DNA from: Aminobacter aganoensis
Lineage (GTDB): Bacteria > Pseudomonadota > Alphaproteobacteria > Rhizobiales > Rhizobiaceae
Length of the DNA stretch: 64,000 bases
NCBI RefSeq assembly: GCF_014206975.1
Contig: NZ_JACHOU010000007.1
Span: 62,001-126,000 of the forward strand
Reading direction: 5' to 3'
Position numbers and translations under genes: made by a program. Position 1 is the first letter of the stretch, and each line of letters starts with the position of its first letter. Below the pieces are notes generated by a model. That model had not been told where the DNA came from and did no database searches. It saw only the letters and a list, made by a program, of their open reading frames with translations. Positions 55,614 to 64,000 of this stretch are shown here, piece after piece.

Positions 55614-56747
55614 TCACTTCTCGCCGAAGGACTCGAAAAAGTCCTTCATGCGCGAGAAGAAACCGCTCGACTGCGGCGAATTCTCGGTCGAGGACAGCTT
55701 CTCGAATTCCTCCAGCAGCTCGCGCTGGCGCCGCGTCAGGCTCTGCGGCGTCTCCACCGCGGTCTGGATGTAGAGGTCCCCGACCTGCGGCTGGCGCAGG
55801 ATCGGCATGCCCTTGCCCTTGAGGCGGAACTGGCGGCCGTTCTGGGTGCCTTCGGGCACTTTCACCCGCGTCTGGGTGCCATCGAGCGTCGCCACCTCGA
55901 ACGAACCGCCAAGGGCGGCGGTGGTCATCGAGATCGGCACCTTGCAATAGAGGTCGGCACCGTCGCGCTGGAAGAACTCGTGCGGCTTGACCGACAGGAA
56001 GATGTAGAGGTCGCCCGACGGGCCGCCGCGCAGGCCGGCTTCGCCCTCATTGGCGAGGCGGATGCGGGTGCCGTCCTCGATGCCCGAGGGAATGTTGACC
56101 GACAGCGAGCGCTCCTCGGTGACGCGGCCCTGGCCGGCGCACTTGCCGCACGGGTCCTTGATGGTCTGGCCGCGGCCCTGGCACTGCGGGCAGGTGCGTT
56201 CGATCGAGAAGAAGCCCTGGCTGGCGCGCACCTTGCCGTGGCCGGCGCACATCGAGCAGGTCACCGGCTGGGTGCCGGGCTTGGCGCCGGAACCGGCGCA
56301 TTCGGTGCACAGGATCGAGGTCGGCACGCGGATCTGCGCGGTCTTGCCGGCAAAGGCCTCCTCGAGCGTGATTTCCATGTTGTAGCGCAGGTCGGCGCCG
56401 CGTTCGCGCCCGCCCGACGAGCGGCGCTGCCGCCCGCCCATCATGTCGCCGAAGATGTCCTCGAAGATGTCGGCGAAACCGCCGGCGCCAAAACCCTGGC
56501 CGCCGCCATTGCCCATGCCGCCATTCTCGAAGGCGGCGTGGCCGAAGCGGTCGTAGGCGGCGCGCTTCTGCGGGTCCTTCAGCGTCTCGTAGGCTTCGTT
56601 GATTTCCTTGAACTTGTGCTCGCAGGCATCGTCGCCGGGATTGCGGTCGGGATGGAACTGCATGGCGAGCTTGCGGAAGGCCGACTTCAGCTCCTTCTCG
56701 TCAGCGCCCTTCTGAACGCCCAGCGTTTCGTAGAAATCAGCTTTCAT
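55614..56747 (-). CDS. dnaJ: Chaperone DnaJ
   Basis: Hsp40 partner of DnaK. The 377-residue protein has a J domain with HPD (32-34), a Gly/Phe-rich stretch (about 75-115), four zinc-binding CxxCxGxG motifs ([32 protein letters not shown]) and the C-terminal substrate-binding domains. It lies downstream of dnaK on the same strand, beyond a terminator. Confidence 0.97.
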   Translation of the reverse strand: MKADFYETLGVQKGADEKELKSAFRKLAMQFHPDRNPGDDACEHKFKEINEAYETLKDPQKRAAYDRFGHAAFENGGMGNGGGQGFGAGGFADIFEDIFGDMMGGRQRRSSGGRERGADLRYNMEITLEEAFAGKTAQIRVPTSILCTECAGSGAKPGTQPVTCSMCAGHGKVRASQGFFSIERTCPQCQGRGQTIKDPCGKCAGQGRVTEERSLSVNIPSGIEDGTRIRLANEGEAGLRGGPSGDLYIFLSVKPHEFFQRDGADLYCKVPISMTTAALGGSFEVATLDGTQTRVKVPEGTQNGRQFRLKGKGMPILRQPQVGDLYIQTAVETPQSLTRRQRELLEEFEKLSSTENSPQSSGFFSRMKDFFESFGEK

Positions 56748-56884
56748 ATCTTCCCGCTGCCGGTTGCCCAATGTCTTGTGGCATTGTTTGCCGGTTTCCT
56801 GGCGACAGGCTTCGATTTAGTGAGCCTGAGGCCGCGATGCCAGAGTTTGCGCGGCTTGCGCCGCATTTTTTCGCTTCAGGTTGC

Positions 56885-56913
56885 AAAAAAGCCCGGCCAA
56901 ACCGCCGGGCTTT
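56885..56913 (-). terminator. Rho-independent terminator of dnaK
   Basis: A 10-bp stem AAAGCCCGGC / GCCGGGCTTT with a 6-nt loop, followed on the minus strand by TTTTTTGC. It is 26 bp beyond the dnaK stop codon and precedes dnaJ, so readthrough or a separate promoter must supply dnaJ. Confidence 0.88.
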
Positions 56914-56938
56914 CTTGTCAGAGCCTCGAAATAGGCAC

Positions 56939-58855
<1,917 letters not shown>

Positions 58856-58976
58856 TTTTACGTCTTCTCTCCGCTAAGCAGGCTTTCCGGACCCATAAAG
58901 GCGTTCCGACGAAAGCCCCTGTTCACTCGAAATGCCGCTCCGGACACCGGTTTTCCGGGCCGAAGCGGTGTTGCGG

Positions 58977-59008
58977 CGTATATAAGAACAGGCTTCTGGC
59001 AGCGCAAG
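58977..59008 (-). promoter_or_regulatory. Heat-shock sigma-32 (RpoH) type promoter of dnaK
   Basis: On the minus strand CTTG (59008-59005) is followed after 18 bases by CTTATATACG (58986-58977). This matches the alphaproteobacterial RpoH -10 pattern CYTATNTNNG and -35 CTTG. It lies 122 bp before the dnaK start codon. Confidence 0.65.
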
Positions 59009-59070
59009 CGTTCTGCAAATTTCCTGCGCCGGGACTCGGCAAAAGCCTGTGGCAAGCTCATATTCCAGGC

Positions 59071-60180
59071 ATGAGCGAGCTGCATTCCATCAACCTATTC
59101 GAGCATCGGCGCAACCGTACACTGAATATGCTGCAAACCTGGCTGCTCGGGGCCGGCAGCCTGTTGCTGCTCGGCATCACCGCCTGGGCCTTCGCCGGCA
59201 GCACTGGCCTTCTTTATGCACTGATCTTCGGCGCCGTCTCGATGTGGGCGGTGCGGCGCATCAGCCCACAGATGGTGCTGTCGATGTACAAGGCAAGGGA
59301 GGTCAGCGCGGCCGACTTTCCTGCCGGCTTCCGCATCGTCCAGGAACTCGCCCGCCGCGCCGAGCTGCCGGCGGTGCCCAAACTCTACGTCATCCCGTCC
59401 AAGATGATGAACGCCTTCGCCGTCGGCCGCCGCGAAGACGCGGCGATCGCCGTCACCGACGCGCTCGCCCGCAGCCTCACCCCGCGCGAACTGGCCGGCG
59501 TTCTCGCCCACGAAATCAGCCACATCGCCCATGAGGACGTGAAGGTGATGGCCTTCGCCGACATGGTGTCGCGCTTCACCTCGTTCATGTCGACGGTCGG
59601 CCTGTTTTCCCTGTTCTTCAACCTGTTCGGCTTTGCCGGCGGCTTCCGCGCCCAGGTGCCCTGGCTGGCGGTGCTGGTCCTGCTGGCCGCGCCCACCGTC
59701 GGAGGGCTGTTGCAGATGGCGCTGTCGCGCACCCGCGAATTCGATGCCGATCTTGGCGCGGCAGCCTTGACCGGCGATCCCGACGGGCTGGCTTCGGCGC
59801 TGACCAAGCTCGAACGCGCGCAAGGCAAGCTGTGGGAAAACATCCTCTTGCCCAGCGGCCGCATTCCCGACCCCTCGGTGCTGCGCAGCCATCCGCTGAC
59901 CGCCGACCGCGTCGCCCGGCTCCGGGCGCTGAAGGGGGATGTCGCCGACGAGATTGCCGCCGCCGGCGCACCGGACCTGCCGCGTGCGCCACGGCCCTCG
60001 ATGATCCCGAAGATCCGCTCCCATCCCGGAACCTACCTGCCGGGCGGCGCCCGCGGCTTCATCAACGCCGCCAACAGCGACTTCGCCGACGACACGCGGC
60101 CCGCCTGCGAAACCCCGCTCAACCCACCCGACAACGGCCGCCCGCGTATTCGTGTGACGCGCGGCGGGGTGTGGTGGTGA
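59071..60180 (+). CDS. htpX: Zinc metalloprotease HtpX
   Basis: Membrane protease that removes misfolded membrane proteins. The 369-residue protein has two N-terminal membrane segments (about 22-60), the zinc motif HEISH (147-151) with the third ligand E223 in REFDAD, and two further hydrophobic segments (about 165-215). It is longer than E. coli HtpX by about 75 residues because of a Pro/Arg-rich C-terminal tail. It is divergent from dnaK, fitting a stress role. ATG 59071 is set by family alignment. Confidence 0.94.
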   Translation: MSELHSINLFEHRRNRTLNMLQTWLLGAGSLLLLGITAWAFAGSTGLLYALIFGAVSMWAVRRISPQMVLSMYKAREVSAADFPAGFRIVQELARRAELPAVPKLYVIPSKMMNAFAVGRREDAAIAVTDALARSLTPRELAGVLAHEISHIAHEDVKVMAFADMVSRFTSFMSTVGLFSLFFNLFGFAGGFRAQVPWLAVLVLLAAPTVGGLLQMALSRTREFDADLGAAALTGDPDGLASALTKLERAQGKLWENILLPSGRIPDPSVLRSHPLTADRVARLRALKGDVADEIAAAGAPDLPRAPRPSMIPKIRSHPGTYLPGGARGFINAANSDFADDTRPACETPLNPPDNGRPRIRVTRGGVWW

Positions 60181-60730
60181 TTGTCGAGGCGGACAGATTT
60201 TCCACGGGGGTGGAGATTTCCTGATGGAGCGTTGCAACGACGGTGTACAGCCATTTCCAGAATCCTGGACCACCGGTGCAGCTTCGGCATCACGGCATCG
60301 GTGCATCCTGTCACCATCTGTCACCAACCTCCGTGGATAGCCGCGCCCCTCTCTTCCACGCCCCCAGAAGCCTCCCGTACAATCATCGGCAGTTCCTCCC
60401 GCGGGAACACCGGTCGCGACGGTGGCATGTGGGGAGGAACCGGCGCCTCCGGCAATGGGCCAACGTAGCCTGTTGCCCGGGGAGGTTCCGTCCGAGGGTT
60501 CCCCTCCGGGCACTACGGCCCGGGTGCGCTGGACGATGCGCTAGGGTGGGCAAGGGCACCAATGCCCAGGCTCCAGGAAGCGGAACGGGCGGGAACAGAA
60601 ATCGCCGGCGGGGCGCGGACGTCGCGCCGCATAAGATACTATCGGAAGGCACGGCCTCGCGCCCCGCTTCCCGAACCTTTTCGCAAGCAATGGCCAGGCG
60701 CGAAAGCGAGCGTGGCAAGGCAGGGACTTG

Positions 60731-60783
60731 CCTTCTCCCCTTGTGGGAGAAGGTGGCCGAGCAAAGCGAGGTCGGATGAGGGG
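60731..60783 (+). repeat. Rhizobial intergenic repeat, copy A
   Basis: Element of the type CCTTCTCCCCTTGTGGGAGA ... CGGATGAGGGG common between genes of Rhizobiales. The internal arms TTCTCCC/GGGAGAA can pair. Confidence 0.8.
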
Positions 60784-60847
60784 TGTTGGAAGGAATGAGA
60801 GGTTGCAGGAGGCGGCTCTGAATGGCGAACACATCCGAGCGTATGCA

Positions 60848-60910
60848 CCCCTCATCCGCCCTCCCGAGCTTGTCGAGGGGCGGGGCACCTTTTCCCGCAC
60901 GGGGAGAAGG
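60848..60910 (-). repeat. Rhizobial intergenic repeat, copy B (inverted)
   Basis: An inverted, more diverged copy, starting CCCCTCATCCG and ending GGGGAGAAGG. It faces copy A across 64 bp, so a long stem could form. Confidence 0.75.
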
Positions 60911-60920
60911 GAAGAGCGCG

Positions 60921-61619
60921 CTACCGCCGGCCCTTCGGCTTGGGCGCTCCGCCGCTCACCGCCACCCAGACGACGTGGCGGGCGCCGCCGCCCTTGGTGC
61001 TGGCGCGGACCTTGACCTCGTCGGTGACGAAGCCACTCTCGTGCAGACGGCGCGAGAACGACTTGTCGGGCCCTTGCGACCACACGGTCAGCACGCCACC
61101 CGGCTTCAGCGCGGCCTTGGCGCCATGGAGGCCGGCGTAGTTGTAGAGGCTGTCATTGGCGTCGCGCGACAGGCCCTCGGGGCCGTTGTCGACATCGAGC
61201 AGGATCGCATCATAGGTGCCGGCGCCATCGCGGATGAGCCTGCCGACATCGCCCTCCACCACCTCGACGCGCGGATCGTCGAGGCAACCGCCAAAGACCT
61301 CGGCCATCGGCCCGCGCGCCCAGGCGATCACCTCGGGCACCAGTTCGGCGACGACGATGCGGGTATCCTTGCCGAGAAGCGCCAGGGCGGCGCGGAGCGT
61401 AAAGCCCATGCCGAGGCCGCCGATCAGGATCGTCGGTTTGCTGCGGCCGCCGATGCGGTCGCAGGCGAGCTTCGCCAGTGCTTCCTCGGAGCCGCTCAGG
61501 CGGCTGTTCATCAGCTCGTTGGAACCGAGCATGATCGAAAACTCGGTGCCGCGCTGCTTGAGGCGCAGTTCGCCGCCGCCGGGGATCTTCGCGGTGTCGA
61601 GCACTATCCAGGGAATCAT
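60921..61619 (-). CDS. Spermidine-synthase-like methyltransferase-fold protein
   Basis: A 232-residue protein with a Rossmann SAM-type fold: ILIGGLGMGFTLRAAL is motif I, VVAELVPEVIAWARG is motif II and DAILLDVDNGPEGL is motif IV. It resembles the spermidine synthase family but lacks its N-terminal beta domain, so polyamine synthesis is not assured. Function unknown. ATG 61619 is the only good start. It lies 108 bp after the Gfo/Idh gene on the same strand. Confidence 0.85.
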   Translation of the reverse strand: MIPWIVLDTAKIPGGGELRLKQRGTEFSIMLGSNELMNSRLSGSEEALAKLACDRIGGRSKPTILIGGLGMGFTLRAALALLGKDTRIVVAELVPEVIAWARGPMAEVFGGCLDDPRVEVVEGDVGRLIRDGAGTYDAILLDVDNGPEGLSRDANDSLYNYAGLHGAKAALKPGGVLTVWSQGPDKSFSRRLHESGFVTDEVKVRASTKGGGARHVVWVAVSGGAPKPKGRR

Positions 61620-61727
61620 CGCCGCGCGCCTTCCATATCGGACATCATGCGGCGCTCCCTAGCACGGCACGGCGCAAACGACAGCCTTCGCGCGACCGGC
61701 GGCAAGCCGGCGCGAAGGCTGGGATGC

Positions 61728-62714
61728 CTAGACTTTCTCCCATCCGTCATGGTCGCCGGCGCGGAAGATAGCGTCGATGACTTTCTGGTTGAGCACCGAT
61801 TCTTCGAGCGAGAAGACGTGGTCGGGCCCGCCTTGCGCGGCGCGGACGAAGGCCTCGACCTCGAGCCGGTACTGCTTGGCGCCGGAGAAATGGAACACCG
61901 TCGTTTCGTTGTGGCCGGCATTGTGCAGCTCGACGCACTCCTGCTCGTAGAGCCCGGCATTGAACGGCGAGCGCACCTCGATGAAGCCCTTGTCGCCATG
62001 GAAGACCATCAGCTGGCGGTTGGCGAGCTGGGTGGAGAGGTAGAAGGACAGCTCGAAATCGCCGAAATCGGCGCGCACGCTGGAATAGATGTCGGTGCCG
62101 AATTTCGGATCACGCTCGATGCTGGCCTGGACGCGTTGCGGCTCCTTGCCGGTCGAAAACCGCGTCGACACGGTCGGATAGACGCCGATGTCGGGCAGCG
62201 CGCCGCCGCCGAGGTCGAGCTGGTTGCGCATGTTGTTGGGGTCGACGTTGAAGTAGGAGAAAGCACCCTGGACGTGCTTGAGCTTGCCGATGGCGCCGCC
62301 GGCAATCAGGTCGCGCACCTTGATCCATTGCGGGTGGTAGGTGACCATGAAGGCCTCGGAAACGATGACCTTCTTGCGGTCGCGGATCTCGATCAGCGGA
62401 GCGATGTCGGCGGCGTTCAGCGCCAGCGGCTTTTCGACCAGCACGTGCTTGCCCGCCTCGGCCGCCTTCGCCGCCCATTCGAGATGCTGCGAGGTCGGCA
62501 GCGGAATGTAGACGCCGTCGACCGTGTCGGAGGCGAGCAGCTCTTCATAGGAGCCGAAGGCATGGCGCGCGCCGAACCGGTCGGCGAGCGCCCGGGCCTT
62601 GGCGACGTCGCGGCTGGCGATCGCGGCGACCACGCCGTTGGTGGAATCGGCAATCGCCGGCAGCAGCTGCTCGCGGCCGATCTTGGCTGTCGAAAGTACA
62701 CCCCAGCGAAACAT
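61728..62714 (-). CDS. Gfo/Idh/MocA family oxidoreductase
   Basis: A 328-residue NAD(P)-dependent oxidoreductase. The N-terminal Rossmann domain starts [20 protein letters not shown] and has the [10 protein letters not shown] segment with the typical catalytic Lys. [12 protein letters not shown] and the C-terminal alpha/beta domain follow. The family oxidises sugars, inositols or trans-dihydrodiols; the substrate is unknown. Confidence 0.92.
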   Translation of the reverse strand: MFRWGVLSTAKIGREQLLPAIADSTNGVVAAIASRDVAKARALADRFGARHAFGSYEELLASDTVDGVYIPLPTSQHLEWAAKAAEAGKHVLVEKPLALNAADIAPLIEIRDRKKVIVSEAFMVTYHPQWIKVRDLIAGGAIGKLKHVQGAFSYFNVDPNNMRNQLDLGGGALPDIGVYPTVSTRFSTGKEPQRVQASIERDPKFGTDIYSSVRADFGDFELSFYLSTQLANRQLMVFHGDKGFIEVRSPFNAGLYEQECVELHNAGHNETTVFHFSGAKQYRLEVEAFVRAAQGGPDHVFSLEESVLNQKVIDAIFRAGDHDGWEKV

Positions 62715-62807
62715 CTGACCCTCCCGAAACGGACTGCGCGCCAGCCCGGCGCGTCGCCGAGCTTGGCGGAAGCAGCGGCGAAACGCCAGAGGTTTCGGGC
62801 AGGGCGC

Positions 62808-63386
62808 TCAGCCGCGGCGGCCGCTGAACTGCATGTCGAAGGCGACGATGTTGGAATAGATCGGCGTGCCGACATCCATCTGGTAGCGCGAGCGGAACAC
62901 CTTGCCGCTGACATGGAAGCTGATCTGCCCGCCCTTCATGCCCTGCAGTTCGGCGGTGAACTTTTCGGTGAAGGTGTGACCGCGCGCCGTCAGCTGGCCG
63001 GTGATGACGGCCGAGTTGTCGCCAGTGCGCTGGACGCTTGTCGAGCGGAAGGTGATCTGGCGCGAATTGGCGACATCGAAGACGGCGTCCGACTTCAGGA
63101 AGGCGTCGACTCGGCCCTGGCCGGTGCCGACGCTGTCTGGGAAGATGGTGAGGTCGACACGCGAGCGGCCGATGTCGCCGCCATCGATGCGGATCGTGCC
63201 CTTGAACTGACCGAAGGCGCCGTTCAGCCCGCCGCCGCCGATCTTGCCGATGGCAAAGCGGATGCTCGAGCCGTTGTTGGAAATGGCATACCGGCCGGCC
63301 GCATCCGACAGCGCCACCGCCGAAGCCGTGTCGCCGAGAAGACCGACCGCAATGAGGGTTGCGGCGCTCAGAATACGCAAGGACAT
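62808..63386 (-). CDS. YceI family periplasmic protein
   Basis: A 192-residue exported lipocalin-like protein. The signal peptide ends near ASAVAL (about 25). The YceI pattern is visible in AGRYAISNNGSSIRFAIGKI, GQFKGTIRIDGGDI, DAFLKSDAVFDVANSRQITF and the TGQLTARGHT segment. YceI proteins bind isoprenoid or quinone-like lipids. ATG 63386 has GGGAG nine bases upstream. It is followed upstream on the same strand by a cytochrome b561 gene. Confidence 0.9.
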   Translation of the reverse strand: MSLRILSAATLIAVGLLGDTASAVALSDAAGRYAISNNGSSIRFAIGKIGGGGLNGAFGQFKGTIRIDGGDIGRSRVDLTIFPDSVGTGQGRVDAFLKSDAVFDVANSRQITFRSTSVQRTGDNSAVITGQLTARGHTFTEKFTAELQGMKGGQISFHVSGKVFRSRYQMDVGTPIYSNIVAFDMQFSGRRG

Positions 63387-63455
63387 TTCATCATACTCCC
63401 TGATGGCAAGGCCCATCCGGGCCACGCACCGAGACAAACGAACGGGTGGCGGCGG

Positions 63456-64000
63456 CTATTCCGGCTTTCGCGCGGACGTTGGGAAAAAGGGCGAGATCAT
63501 CCGCACCAGCACCACATCGCGCAGCCAGAAATGATGTCGCAGCGCCGCCAGCACGTGCAGCACGACCAGCGCGATGCCGGCGTAGGCCAGCCATTTGTGG
63601 CCGAAGATCCAGAATGTCTCGGCCGCATCGGACACCTGCAGCGGCAGATGCGGCATGACGAACAGATTGAACGGCATCGACGGGATTTCGAGCACCGAGA
63701 CCGACACCAGCACCCAGCCCGACAGCGGCACGACGAGCTGAACGGCATAGAGCAGGACATGCACGGCAGGCGCCGCCCGCCGCTCCATCGGCCCAACCTC
63801 CTCGGGCAGTTCTGGACTGGCATTGCCGAGCCGCCAGCCGATGCGGACCAGCACCAGCCCAAGCAGCAGGAAACCGAAGGATTTGTGCAGCTGGATCAGC
63901 TCGAACGCGATGCGCTGGCTGGCGATGCGGACCATCACCAGCCCGAGCCCGAACTGGCCGATGAACAGGAGAGCGATCAGCCAGTGGAGGCCGATCGACG
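63456..64000 (-). CDS. Cytochrome b561, 5' end outside window
   Basis: Di-haem membrane cytochrome, about 181 residues visible; the N-terminus lies beyond the right edge. Four membrane segments can be traced. Candidate haem-ligand histidines are in GLHWLIALLF, LIQLHKSFGF, AVHVLLYAV and FGHKWLAYAG. It probably shuttles electrons between the quinone pool and periplasmic partners. The YceI gene lies 69 bp downstream on the same strand, a common pairing. Confidence 0.88.
   Translation of the reverse strand, partial: SIGLHWLIALLFIGQFGLGLVMVRIASQRIAFELIQLHKSFGFLLLGLVLVRIGWRLGNASPELPEEVGPMERRAAPAVHVLLYAVQLVVPLSGWVLVSVSVLEIPSMPFNLFVMPHLPLQVSDAAETFWIFGHKWLAYAGIALVVLHVLAALRHHFWLRDVVLVRMISPFFPTSARKPE

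Larger units (their letters stand above)
60181..60920. other. 740-bp gene-free region with intergenic repeats
   Basis: No open frame here has recognisable protein features or a ribosome-binding site. The first 350 bp show no element I can name. From about 60731 to 60910 it contains two inverted copies of a rhizobial intergenic repeat, listed separately. Confidence 0.6.

Noticed and set aside
60541-61083. A 180-residue minus-strand frame over the intergenic repeats
   Set aside because: It consists of translated repeat sequence and an out-of-frame part of the spermidine-synthase-like gene.

Overview
The window is a GC-rich bacterial chromosome segment without rRNA genes, insertion sequences, phage genes or a CRISPR array. 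It looks like an alphaproteobacterium of the order Rhizobiales, most likely Phyllobacteriaceae (Mesorhizobium/Aminobacter-like). The evidence for this is a class II EPSP synthase of the Agrobacterium CP4 type next to cmk and rpsA, a rhizobial-type phospholipid N-methyltransferase PmtA beside dnaJ-dnaK, a FYDLN-acid family protein, an EcfG-type stress promoter before csbD, an alphaproteobacterial sigma-32 promoter before dnaK, and palindromic intergenic repeats typical of rhizobia. The genus is inferred from remembered family sequences, not from a search.

1-4.6 kb: a benzoate/catechol ortho-cleavage operon on the minus strand (catB-catC-catA-benA, benA cut by the window edge) diverges from a CatM/BenM-type LysR gene with a perfect ATAC-N7-GTAT operator. 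4.6-10.1 kb: tRNA-Ala(GGC), the FYDLN protein, then aroA, an SDR with altered active site, cmk and rpsA, ending in a strong terminator. 10.3-19.1 kb: a lipoprotein hydrolase, then a TetR/ThDP decarboxylase/SDR operon divergent from a polar (basic) amino-acid ABC transporter and an Ldh-type reductase. Together these look like an uptake and catabolic locus for a basic or guanidino amino acid. 19.4-20.9 kb: a small secreted protein, CsbD and DoxX.

21-32.3 kb: mostly housekeeping genes: an NDUFA9-like protein, uppP, GST-queG-epimerase, mepA, mgsA, glk, an ABC exporter, dapB, gpmA and tRNA-Leu(CAG). 32.6-38.7 kb: a YbjN protein, an SPW-type membrane protein, two divergent glycosyltransferases (one with two transferase domains), an RlpA-like protein and an ATP-grasp ligase. 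38.9-42.1 kb: a four-gene oxidative sugar operon (SDR, dgoK, dgoA, SMP-30 lactonase) resembling a De Ley-Doudoroff galactose route without its dehydratase.

42.2-50.5 kb: two c-di-GMP enzymes, gshB, a FloR/CmlA-like phenicol exporter, the YifB/ComM AAA protein, a streptothricin-acetyltransferase-like GNAT protein and a transglutaminase-like peptidase preceded by a perfect CtrA box. 50.8-64 kb: phaZ, a metallophosphoesterase, an FMN reductase-pyrF-DUF1330 run, pmtA, dnaJ, dnaK, htpX, an intergenic repeat field, a spermidine-synthase-like protein, a Gfo/Idh/MocA oxidoreductase, and a YceI-cytochrome b561 pair cut by the right edge.

The best candidates for new biology are the ThDP decarboxylase/ABC/Ldh locus at 11.5-19.1 kb, the two-domain glycosyltransferase at 34.9-36.8 kb, the FloR-like exporter with its leader hairpin, and the ATP-grasp enzyme next to rlpA. 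I see no unmistakable, wholly new system such as a defence island.
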